Assembly (NCBI GenBank): GCA_036785325.1
Contig: JAXIVH010000013.1
Span: 1,107,346 to 1,171,345 of the forward strand
DNA length: 64,000 bases
From: Urophycis tenuis
Taxonomy: Eukaryota; Chordata; Actinopteri; Gadiformes; Phycidae
Direction: 5' to 3'
The notes under the pieces: generated by a model
What the model saw: only the letters and a program-made list of their open reading frames with translations
Database searches by the model: none
Told to the model about the DNA's origin: nothing
Part shown: piece after piece, positions 35,201 to 46,144 of the stretch
Numbering within the stretch: the first letter of the stretch is position 1
How the letters are laid out: each line of letters begins with the position of its first letter
Made by a program: the position numbers and the translations under genes

Positions 35201-38200
35201 AACGTTAATACAACTTTAATGCGTGAACTCGTCAGTGAACACGAGTCACGGCAGATAGATGTTCACCAGCACAGTGAAGACAACAACTCCTGTGTTCCCA
35301 CGCTACTTCACGACGTCATCAAACTACAGTTTTTGTTTTTGTTTGTACTCAGAGACCCCTAGCGGCAGACATGACAAATTAAACATTTAAATAAAGAAAA
35401 CATTAAATGACCCATTTACTAGCTAATAAAGGGAATATGTCTTCGCCACACATATAGGCCTACATGTTTTCCATCTAAATTGGAATAATGTCCATCGTGT
35501 CAGTTCCTTGATCAAACTATACAAACAAAATACAACCCCCCCCCCCCCCCCCCCCCAAAAAAAATACAAGATGAGCTGTGACTCTTAATCATTACTTTTC
35601 ATGAACACTGTGTTAATGGGATCCAGTATCGCTAAGTGACTGAAACCCAATGACTTCTGAGTGTTATTCTCATAGGTCCTCCTGGTCCAGGGGAAGCAGG
35701 GCCTGAGGCCCCGCCTATTGGGTCCCGACCTAGGAGGAACAACACCACCATAGGAGCCCGCTTCAATCAAGTCAATGTGTCTGTTGGTGAGTTGGCAGAT
35801 CATTGTCCATCAGTCACAGTAATCAGGGATGACAAATACTGATGGACAGTACAAAATATTCCTAAGCAAGGGATCCATACATATCTACATATATCTAGGC
35901 CTATATGTCTATCTCATACATTTCTGTTCAACAAAAGATTAATAATAACATCTTGTATTCTTTTTGTGCCCACCTGAGGATAGATGGCTCCCATTTGCTG
36001 GGAAGCGACACTGGGAATGAAACCAGCAAACAACACGTCAATGAATCTAAAATAACCAGGAATGGTATGAGTTTCCAAATGTTCACTTTTCTATTAGCGT
36101 TGTTTACTGCCGTATTCACATGTAAATTATAATACCAACATTTGAAAGTGTTGCGATAATGTGCTTATCAAGAAAAACAAAACATGGATTCAGGTTCAGA
36201 ACCAGAACTACCATCCATGGCTTCAGACCGAGGGAATGATAGCTTGAAGAAACCCACAACTGATTCTGTTACCAGGCCATACATCTTAGCAGGTAAAAAC
36301 TATTTCCTTTTAAGTATCATTTCATAGAATTCTTTGTGGAATAAAACGCAATGTCATGAACTTTGTTCTCCAACTTGATGACATACTGTAAATCTTGATT
36401 AAAAGTGAAATAAGTAATGCTATGCAACTACAGTGCATGAAAAATCAGTTCAGTGTTATTTTCACAGCCTCACCTGTTACAACACCAGGTCAACACATCT
36501 GGAAAGAGGAGCAAGGACCCAAAACCAGAGCTAGGGAACATGGTTTGACATCTGAGATTCAGGCTATTGAGCACTGACTAGCAACTCCCTTAATAATCAT
36601 AATTGCGTCTTTATTTCCAGCATTGGTTTACGCTTTAACAGTTGTGAACTATTATAATTAAAAGATAATGCTATCTCATAGGCTTTATTCACTAATATAA
36701 CTATACCTTCAGTAAAAGCAATACAAATTGAAATATTTAATTAGAGTAGGCCTACCATAAAAAAGTTTTTAATGCAGTTGGGTTCAATGTTAATTATTAC
36801 AGAATCATCTACTACACCCCAAGCCCGAGAAGAAGACAACGCCATAGACCATGGTAAGGCATCTAATATGTTGGCCATTTAGGACTGACTATGACGGAAT
36901 GATTAGGAAGGTCCCTTACTAATCATAATTGCCACTGCATTATGGTAGATTGTAGTGTAGAGAAATGTAAAAAAAAAAAAAAGTGACTAATGCTTCCCAG
37001 CAAATGGGAGGCATATTTAGCTAATTGAAATAAATATTAAAACATTTTCTCACAGTAGCTGCGCAAATATTATGCAACTTTTATTTATTTGAATAAATGT
37101 CAAACTATTAATCTATGAATGAAAGCTGTGAAGGAAAACAAATTAAATCCATTGAATCCAGAGTTGTTTTTAAATTCTTGCAGCTCAAACATCTTTTGAT
37201 TCAGATGGACGCAGCCCAACCGTTGCTAAAACCGATTACGTGAGAGATAAGAACCAGTCAGGTGAGAATCATGTCTGTAGGAGAGAACACAGGATTACTG
37301 TTACTCTTTATTTTGTTAATGTTACAACATGTAAAACCTTTAACAACAGTGTTTTGGTGTGTTTTCTTCTTTACAGAACTACCACCAGTGTATGTCGACC
37401 AAGGAAATGACAGCTTGAATGAACCCACTGCTGAGTCTTTTACCAGGGCTTATAGCCTAACAGGTGTGCAGAAAATACAATTGTACACATGTTGTTTGAT
37501 TCCTTAATTGGTCAGAAATCATGTAAATAATGTTATAAAAGTCAGTTATAATTCAGTTGGATACCATCTTCACAGCCTCATCAACTCCAAGCCCAGTTCA
37601 GCGCAGCATCTTGACTGCTGCTGTGGAGCAACACACAGCCACACCCATAGATCATGGTACATCTCTTTTCACTTGTATTGCATCACCTTGATTTGAACTG
37701 GCAGTAAGTGTTCATCTAAAACTAAATGTACAGGTCATTCCTAAGGAACATGGCATCACTCTGTTGTTATGTCCAATATTGATATTAATTACACTATGAG
37801 CAGAGATTAATCTTTTCAAATAGGAAATAGCAAGAATAAACAAGGAGAGACATTTTAAATTTTTACTTTTCAACAGTAACAGCAGACTTTTGACAAATAA
37901 TACATTTTCACCTTATTTATTTGTATTTTTATTAAATGTTAGAGATTCCAATATAGCATGCAATATAACATGTGCTGTTGAAACTATAAATGCAATCGTT
38001 TATTTAATTTCTTGCAGAACAAACCAATTTACATCGAAGCAATGATGAGTTGTATATTGATGTTCCAGGACCTAGCGACATAACAGGTGATGACTAATGC
38101 ACAGAACAACCACAATATTATACCCAGGGGTGAAAGCAGTTTTTATTTCTTGCCAGTACTATCATAGTGACCCATGAGCGTGCAGAGCGCACACCAAAAA

Positions 38201-41200
38201 TACACTTAAGTATTTATTATAGTCTACTTATCAAGCATTCACTAGGACTTCTTATCACTCTACTTTTTATCACACTTGTATATCACTCTTTCACTCCCCT
38301 GTATCAGGTTTTGATGACAAATAAATTGCACATCATTTCAACAACACGATCATTTTAATAACAGTTTAAAACTATCTTGACTTTTCATCTTGGACATTGG
38401 ACACAGAACAGTGGAACAGAACAGAAAAGTGAAAGTTAAAGTAAAACACTTAAAATAAATTCCAAAGAGGCTTGAAGTAGCCGTCCTCATCTGTTTGATG
38501 GCGAGCCATAGCGCTTGATGAGTGAGCAGCTCTCCTTCCTTTGCCCAGCCAAGTCTTTACATAAGGAAGGGGATCCCACTGCCTGCATGGTGGTCCCACT
38601 GTGTTGATGATGAACTCTGTTATAATGCTGTTCATTGTGCTGAACCCCCTCTCACATTCTGCTTTTTTATTTGGGAGACTTTGCTACAAACGTCTGTCTA
38701 TTAAAACACTTTGGATACCAGCAGCGCACCTTGGCGCAACATGGCTGAGCAGTACTATCTCGCTCATTGTCTCTTCACTTCAGGTTCAGACACAATTCAG
38801 AGACAGTTCAGAATGAGTCATATGTAAGGTATATTGGGGAAAACGTTTTGCTTCTGGTAATTTCACCTTAGCAGGTGTGTTGTCATGCTGAAAGTGCAAT
38901 TCTTTTCAGAGACAGTATATTTTTCTTTCCGGTACGGCGTATCCCCTCCAAATCTTTTAGTGGTACGCCGTACCGACCGGTACCAGCTTACTTTCTCCCC
39001 TGTACATACCTTAGTGCTTTAACTTTCAGTTAAAGCAAACATAGAGTGAGGTTTGGTAACAGAGTTTGATGTGTTTTTGCAGAATCACCTCACATGTATT
39101 CACACAAAGGCAATGAGACCGGCTCAACTGAACCCACTGCTGTGCCTGTAGCTGTTGAGGCGTATTACTTAACAGGTATAACATGTTAAAATGTCTTTAA
39201 AATGTAGTGTGTTTGTAGCGGTAAATGCAAACTGATTAATCTGATACAGATACTCATACAGCCCAACAGCCTCATCTAAAGCCTCATCTATTACAGACTC
39301 ATCTAAAGCCTCATCTATTACAGCCTCATCTACTACAGCCTCATCTACTACAGCCTCATCTACTACAGCCTCATCTATTACAGCCTCATCTACTACAGCC
39401 TCATCTACTACAGCCTCATCTAAAGCCTCATCTACTACAGCCTCATCTACTACAGCCTCATCTACTATAGCCTCATCTACTACAGCCTCATCTACAGCCT
39501 CATCTACTACAGCCTCATCTACTACAGCCTCATCTAAAGCCTCATCTACTACAGCCTCATCTACTACAGCCTCATCTACTATAGCCTCATCTACTACAGC
39601 CTCATCTCTTACAGCCTCACCTGCTAAAGTCTCATCTACTACAGCCTCATCTATTACAGCCTCACCTACTAAAGTCTCATCTACTACAGCCTCATCTACT
39701 GCAGCCTCATCTACTGCAGCCTCATCTATTACAGCCTCATCTACTACAAGTCAGCAGAACATCTTGCGTAGGGCTGAGGAGGACAAACACAAAACCACAC
39801 CCATGGAACATGGTAGGACATATTTGCTCAATCTGATCTACATGTAAGGGTACATGCACAGGCTATTTTTGGAATTTACCAAAGATTGCAATATATTTGG
39901 AAGGTATGCTCTGACACTGTGAAGGAAAATGTGCATTTAGACCACAAGATGTCATGAGACAAATGGTTCATGAGTGTGGGTTTTAGTGAGGAGATGATTT
40001 CCCCACTCTGGACTCTGTGAGGCTGTTTACTGCAGGTGAGACAGTGAGGAACAGGTAGTGGTGGACTAGGTTGAGGACAAGTCAACAGTGAGGTAAAAAT
40101 AGCAAAAATCAGGTTATAATAATAATATTACTGGTTATTAATATACTATAACTTACTCCTTTCTGTTCATTTCTGTCCATTCCTGCACTAGTTTGATATT
40201 TACTTGTCATACATAAATTGTATGCTCGTAATCTCATCCTATTTGAAAGTGGATTTACAAATTCACTCCAGGTGAATTTCCACCAAATATGCATTATGTA
40301 ATTACATTATCCTCTTATCTCGGTTGAAGCAATGACACCATTGCTAGAGCGCTGCAGATTCAGAACCAATGGACATAACAGGTGGAAGAACAACATTTTG
40401 TGTTAAAGTCGTCACAGTATAAAGTATCATACTAAAATAATCAATCCAAATCAAACATCTGATGGGCATAAATAATAACAATAATGCAATAAAATGATAA
40501 TCATAATCATTTGGGTGCAATGTTGCTTTCACAGCCTCAACCACAGCAACCACAAGCCAACGCATGCTGAGCAGCGCAGAGGAACGACGTGAAGCCATGG
40601 AGCGTGGTGGGACGGCGCTCTGCTCACTCCCAGTGCTCTGCATGTACTTGCATGTATTTCAGTGTAGGGGTTTAGCCATACATGTGTAACCAAATACTTA
40701 TTTTCTTACTTAAAAGGTCGAGATCGAGGCAACAACACCATTGACAAAACTGACACAGAGCCGAAGCCCTTCAACATATCAGGTGTGTGTGTGTGTTTTA
40801 GATCAATTACATCCTCAGAAATGTAAGTCACTATGAAATTACTATTAATATCTAAACAATATCAAAGTCCACAACCTATACCTTTAACTGTCGCTGACAA
40901 AGAAAATACAAATAATCTGGTACAAAATCATTAATATTTATTTTGTTGCCATATCTTACACCTTTTTCATTACAATTAAATGTATCTTCCTTCAAAACAC
41001 TATATTAAGGCTAATATATTGTATCTATTATATTGTCTATTTTATTGTATCAGCCCTGAATCAAAGAAATATGTTAAACAAGGTTATTGTGTAGCTCCCT
41101 TTGTTTGATGACTTTAAACACTTACATATGGAAACTACAGTCGGACACACGAGACAAGTATTGAGTACATGTTCTTCTTATGCAATGAAATTGTCCATTT

Positions 41201-42826
41201 GGCTTTGCCTCCTCTCATGGCCATGCTTTAATAAAACAAGGCTAAACCGTATGGTACAAAGAAAGGAAACACCAACAATGACACGAGGGGGAGTAGAACC
41301 CAGGGGGTATGGGGGAGGTTGCACAAAGGTTTAAAGGTGTAGTCATGTGACCAAAGACAACCTTATCTTCATCTGCCTCGTGATGTTATGTCCAGTATTG
41401 TGACATTCATCAAAGGATATCCTTAGCTTGTAGACCTTTATCTGAATGATTCCAAACAGTGTAAGACAATAATTTTGTCCACACATATAACCATTGTGCC
41501 TAAATATGGTCTTATCCCAGTGTCAACTACTACTATACACCTATCTAACTATCATCTACAACTATTTAAATATATTCTTTGCCATGATTATTCCTATTAC
41601 TGAAAATGAATAGAAATATTATCGTATTAGATATTTTTGTTTTATATCTTTGTATGATTATATTATTCACTCATGCATTCATGTATGTATGTTATGTTAC
41701 AGCTTCATCCATACCTCATTTGCTCCAGAACAATGACTTGACACCTGAAGCAGGCAAAGAGACATTTGAAAGAACAGGTAGAATATTTGAATATTATTAT
41801 TGTTTGTATTTGTCAATACCTACATTAATTGCAGCCAGGATATCATCAAATACTTAACCCACATCTTAAAGTTTTGAGTTTTTGTGTGTTTGTGTTTATG
41901 TAGAAAGCATTCTCAAAACGATAATGTGTTTTGAGAATGTCACCCAAATGCAAAGCACCTACGGGGCTTGGTTGCCAGATGCTGCACATCTGGATGGAGG
42001 TCGCTACTGGCTGCTGGAGCACTTCTCAGGTGAGCCGGGGTTGGGCGTCAACCGGTCCTTCTTGGTAAGTGCTTGGTAATGACGTTTGTGGATACAACAC
42101 CTCTTTTTTTACCTTCTCAGGTCGAGTTATAGATGAATATCAGAGGATTTCATCATTCAAGAATGACAGTGTGAAGAGCACAGTCCTGAACAGATTCTAC
42201 CAGGGCTGTGGGCATGTCATCTACAACGGCTCTCTGTACTTCCATCATGCAGGCACTAACAAACTGCTGAAGTAAGTGTTGCTAAATGAAGTCATATTTC
42301 GACACACAGAAATAGACTTGAGCATTAAACACTGCGTCTGTTTTATTTACACAGATTTAACTTGGAGACCAGCATGACAAGTGTTCTGATTTTTGAAAAC
42401 ACAAGATTTCGCCACCGCTCATATCTTTTCCATAATTCAAAGACATATTTCAAGTTTGCGGTGGATGAAAATGGACTGTGGGTTATTGCAGCATCGAACA
42501 AAGATGACACTTTAGTTGTTGCCAAGCTGAACCGTGAGAGATTTTCTGTGACCTCCATCATTGAAACGAGGTTCCCTAAAGGGAAGGCAGGGAATGCATT
42601 CATTGCATATGGGATACTTTACATCACAGACTTCAAAGACAAAAGAATCATGCATGGCATTGATTTGGAAAAGGGAACATCTTTGGAGGTGAGCTGTGCT
42701 TTAAGGCCAGCCAACGGCACTCTGGCTATGCTGTCCTACTACCCACAGAAACAGGCTCTGTACTTGTGGGACAACAGTCACTTGAAAATGTGCAAGGTTT
42801 ACTTTACAGTTCTGAAGAAAGAATGA
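29747..42826 (+). CDS. gldn: Gliomedin, complete, 28 exons, greatly enlarged linker
   Basis: Type II membrane/secreted protein of Schwann-cell microvilli that gathers axonal neurofascin and Na+ channels at nodes of Ranvier. Exons: 29747-30073, 30443-30494, 30597-30614, 30718-30789, 31592-31636, 33081-33191, 33388-33468, 33598-33696, 33872-33946, 34192-34236, 35676-35786, 35984-36064, 36194-36292, 36468-36542, 36803-36853, 37184-37261, 37377-37463, 37576-37656, 38018-38086, 39083-39175, 39270-39812, 40358-40381, 40535-40606, 40717-40782, 41703-41777, 41904-42029, 42121-42271, 42355-42826. Total 1092 aa against about 550 in mammals. Order: membrane anchor (about 16-36), RRRR at 84-87, Gly-X-Y collagen exons, phase-1 Ser/Thr/Glu-rich linker, and a C-terminal olfactomedin domain of about 250 aa starting near IMCFENVTQMQSTYGAWLPD. 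The start has a good ACCACC context. Use of every linker exon in one mRNA is inferred from phase, not proven. Confidence 0.9.
30597..33191 (+). CDS. gldn: Collagen-like region of gldn (first set)
   Basis: Four short phase-1 exons encode uninterrupted Gly-X-Y triplets: 30597-30614 (GPPGPP), 30718-30789 (GLPGKDGLKGQQGMPGLEGK), 31592-31636 (GQKGERGPKGDTGPT) and the start of 33081-33191 (GPPGP). The last exon then encodes SRPRRNN, an R-x-R-R furin-type site. In mammals gliomedin is released by furin, so this is a plausible processing site. This region contains no other gene; the intron 31640-33080 carries a (TC)n run near 32225-32255 and a C homopolymer near 32943. Confidence 0.85.
31541..34139. 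repeat. gldn: 2.6-kb tandem duplication inside gldn, copy 1
   Basis: Carries five exons (31592-31636, 33081-33191, 33388-33468, 33598-33696, 33872-33946; 411 nt, 137 codons) and their introns. Copy 2 follows directly. Equivalent positions are offset by 2595-2600 bp, with only scattered substitutions and small indels, so the duplication is young. Both copies keep intact splice sites and reading frames. Confidence 0.93.
34140..36735. repeat. gldn: 2.6-kb tandem duplication inside gldn, copy 2
   Basis: Exons 34192-34236, 35676-35786, 35984-36064, 36194-36292 and 36468-36542 mirror copy 1. The last exon differs in two residues (GPTTRAME against GPKTRARE). The C homopolymer near 35537 is longer than its partner near 32943. 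The copy ends after ATTGAAATA, where copy 1 joins ATTAACAATC. Confidence 0.93.
38125..39002. mobile_element. hAT-type element in a gldn intron
   Basis: Ends CAGGGGTGAAAGCAG and TACTTTCTCCCCTG are inverted. Flanking 8-mers ATTATACC and TACATACC agree at five positions, possibly a decayed target duplication. The middle (about 38440-38830) has no clear transposase, but it is absent from the related copy at 50389-50746, so it may be leftover internal sequence. Confidence 0.7.
39270..39812 (+). CDS. gldn: gldn mucin-like Ser/Thr repeat exon (543 nt)
   Basis: A single phase-1 exon of 181 codons made of 15-bp and 12-bp units that read ASSTT, ASSIT, ASSK and ASST. Every unit length is a multiple of three, so the frame stays open throughout, and the exon ends in the usual linker pattern (SQQNILRRAEED ... 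PMEHG). The sequence predicts dense O-glycosylation. Most units contain TACTACAG followed by CCTC, which resembles the exon's own acceptor, so the exact start is uncertain; 39270 is the first acceptor that gives this frame. Confidence 0.8.
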
Positions 42827-42852
42827 CAACTATTGTAGTCCAATATCAATTC

Positions 42853-42858
42853 AATAAA
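42853..42858 (+). terminator. gldn: gldn polyadenylation signal
   Basis: AATAAA lies 27 bp after the gldn stop codon (TGA 42824-42826), implying a very short 3' UTR. Confidence 0.6.
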
Positions 42859-43260
42859 GAGAGAATGACAGGTCAGTTCAACAGGTCTTACGACTACGTT
42901 GTATTTTGTTGCCATACATTGTAGCTCTTCCAAATGCAAAGTCAACACACTGATTAAAGATGGTATGGTTACATTCCAACAGACTCTCATATTTTTGGTT
43001 TTTTTTGTGTGTTTTGTCTTTTTTACTGTATCATTTGTGGGAAAAATTAGCTTAATTCAATGGGATGTTGTTATCACATCACATGCATCAACTGACATAG
43101 CAAATCCAACCATAACAAATATAAATGCCTCGTAAGTAACTCCTTAATAATAAAGTACTGCAATGTTGTTAAAAGCAAATAACACATTATGAATATAATG
43201 TTGATTTCGAAATTGATAGAATAACCAATGTTATGTTTCCTGTACCGTGGGTCACATATT

Positions 43261-43261
<1 letters not shown>

Positions 43262-43349
<88 letters not shown>
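43262..43349. repeat. (CA)n microsatellite
   Basis: About 88 bp of uninterrupted CA dinucleotides downstream of gldn. Confidence 0.98.
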
Positions 43350-43351
<2 letters not shown>

Positions 43352-44249
43352 CTTCCACATTGCCTTATGTTTTAATAACTCAATGTTGTGGTTTGTTTAA
43401 AGATGAGTTGATTATGTATAATATACCAGTAGGCCCTCACTAATAGAAAAGATCTGAACCATCATCACCAGCATCACGTTACGAACATAGAGAGGATCAA
43501 TACAAAATATAGTAAGGTCTACTGCTATAATTAAGCAATATATTTTACCAACTTTTTGTGTAATTATTGGTATGATATATCTAATATTTATATGGGTGTT
43601 TTATTTGAAATATGCTATAGCCTAATTGCTGAAAAAGTAGGCTCTTTCAATGTATATTTAAGTTTTTCAAAATATATGAATCCATTACCAAATACTAAAA
43701 ATGAATCCTTTGACACATTGGGGGGAAGGCCTGATTGATTCAAAAGCATTCAAAAATGTGGCGTCCCTTTTAGATGTACAACTCCCATAAGGATTTGTCG
43801 TGTTGAGTTGCTTTGGTTTCTGTGTTCTTCTGGGACAGGTTGGTGGGACAGGAAACAGAATTGGATTTGTTGTGTAACGGTGTGTGACGAAAACCAAAGC
43901 AGTAGGCAGATTGTGCTGAACAGTGAGTGGTTTAGGGACGATGCAGAGGGGGCACCATGAAGGAAATGTGGACCAGCCAGGTGTCACATGCATAGAATGA
44001 TGGAGAAGAGGGAAAGAACACAACACAAATGTGCAACAAATGGAATGAGGACTGGAGGTTAGTTAGAGGCAGAGGGGAGGACTATTATATTTATAGTATA
44101 GTACTATACTTATTTGTAGTATAGCATTTTATTGTTGTTTGCAATTTGTCACTGATATTGTGTCAGGCTCTCTACTTTCCCATTACCCAGAATTACATCC
44201 GCTACCCCTGCTCATGCACATCATATTGATATTAGATACATGGTTTTGC

Positions 44250-45170
44250 TCGACACAGGCCAGGTCTGATGGGAATCTGTCTGAACTTGAGGGGGGCCAA
44301 GACACATATGCCAGACCAAGTACATGAGCTTGCAGATTCATCTGGTTCCCAGGCAAACTTTAAGATACAGTGGAGGGATTGAACAATGGAGATATTTCTG
44401 GAGAATCTGGAGGAAAAACAAGCTTCCTTGTCAGAATTCAAATTTGCCACGAGCAGAGCTGAGTTCACTCTTCCAGGAAAGGATACAATCTGTTATGTAA
44501 TATAGCACATCTGTGAAAAACCTTTAGACTGTGTTGGGTACATATGTAATAAAGTGTGGAAGGAAGGGAAGCTTCATACATCATGCAAAGAAGCATTGAT
44601 AGATCCGAAGAACAGTAGATTCAACAGCAGGAGTGAGTAATTACAGACCAATGGCCTTACATCATCTTACATGGGAAAGATCATGACAATAATGATAGCA
44701 GATAGACTTACTTAATTTTTAGAAAGCAATAAACTCATGGCACAGTATCAAAGTCGTTTTTGGAAAGGAAGGCGAACAATGGATGAACAAAGAGTCTCAG
44801 TTTCCTTTGATATTCAGAAGGCCTACGAGAATATGATAATAATATTATAATGTGGAGAGAAGGGTTGTTAATTAAACTTTATAAGCTTGGATGAAGAATG
44901 TTCAATGGGTCAAATATTTTGTTGTTCTCAGACAAAATCCTTTATTCGTCCTCCTGCCTTTAGTAAAGAGAAGAGAGCAACCAGCTAATGGATTCCTTCG
45001 GAAGGGCACAGTGATGGTCGGCCAAACAAAAAGACAACCAGAAACAAGACCCACCCTGTCTGTTCATATGTGAGCACAATTGGAGAAAGCTACCTAGCCA
45101 GGGCAGTTGTATTCCCTTACTTGGATTGGACAAAACAAAGATATGGCGGAGTTGCTAAACACTGGTTTGA
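44250..45170 (+). mobile_element. Degenerate non-LTR retrotransposon (reverse transcriptase remnant)
   Basis: Broken frames on the plus strand give the RT signatures NYRPMAL, AQYQSRFWKGRRTMDEQ, VSVSFDIQKAYENM and LYKLGWMKNVQWV, in the correct order for an I/Jockey-type fish LINE. Frameshifts and stops separate them, so the element is dead. Confidence 0.75.
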
Positions 45171-45273
45171 GATATAATAATGATAATTGATGGCAAACTG
45201 GCCACAAAACACTGCTGATTTACATCTCAACACAGACAGTGTTAACAATTAATGTGTCTGAATAAACAGAACA

Positions 45274-45353
45274 ATCCTGTTTGCCTGTTTGTTTACTGTC
45301 CCTTAAAGGTTTGCCCTTAAGGGATGATAAACATACAGGTAAACAGGCAGGAT
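45274..45353. repeat. Imperfect hairpin of about 80 nt
   Basis: An arm at 45274-45306 pairs with 45317-45353 around a loop of about 10 nt. 22 of the inner 27 positions are complementary, and the outer ATCCTG ends pair after a 4-nt bulge. No family is recognised. Confidence 0.7.
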
Positions 45354-46029
45354 CAGGATTTTGACGTTTGTGTAGGCCTAACATCCCAAAGGATGTTAGA
45401 AAGACAACAAGTAATGTGGGGTGGTACAGGAAGGAGGAAAAAATTACAAGAATCAGAATGGCATACAAGTTTAATTAGTAAATTATTTACATTAAAGACG
45501 CGTCCGAACCATAGACTGTATATATATAGGTCCGAACACGCTGTGATCACATGTTGTTGGAAAGGGTCATTAGTTTAAACTAGATAATGTGTAAACCATC
45601 AGAGGACGAGGTCTTCTATGAGAAGTGGGATTAACTTCCAACGGTGGCGGTAATGCACCGAAAAGTAGTTTGGCAACCGCTAAAAAAACACCAAAAGAAG
45701 AAAAGTATCCTAAGGGGGGCGCTGTTTGGATGAAGTGCAAGCGTGTGGCCGTACAGCCTTCAATTCACCGCAAATCCCACCCGGTGTTTGCAGGGTGTTT
45801 TCTGGTGCTTTCCTGTGTGTCGTCTGTGCCTGAAAATACCCTGCCCGTTTCATACCCGGGATCTTGTTTTGGGTTATCTTCGCCTTGAATTACAGGCATT
45901 CTAGGTGTGTATTGGTTATTAGAAAGGTATGTTTTAAGTTTTGTCATTCGCATCCCCTGCGTGTCGCTGTGCCTGGCCGCTGAGACGTGACGTTTCAACG
46001 GGGCGGTCTGTATACAACACTTGGCTTCC

Positions 46030-46144
46030 ATTCATGCAGCGCAAATAGCAGTCAGCGCCAAAAGAGCTCCTAACCAACATATATCTGTCCACTATTCACG
46101 TCCACGTTAAAGAGGCTCCATCGACAGCTCCGGTGGAAGGCTCG
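46030..46144 (+). other. cpt1a: Candidate untranslated first exon of cpt1a
   Basis: A GC-richer stretch ends in GAAGGCTCG at a consensus donor GTGAGTA (GT at 46145). It lies 2.4 kb upstream of the ATG-containing exon, which has its own acceptor at 48585. Fish and mammalian CPT1A genes have an untranslated first exon. The exon's start and its use are inferred only. Confidence 0.3.

Noticed and set aside
38450..38635. 61-aa minus-strand frame inside the hAT element
   Set aside because: Could be a transposase scrap, but I see no diagnostic motif, so it is not called as a gene.
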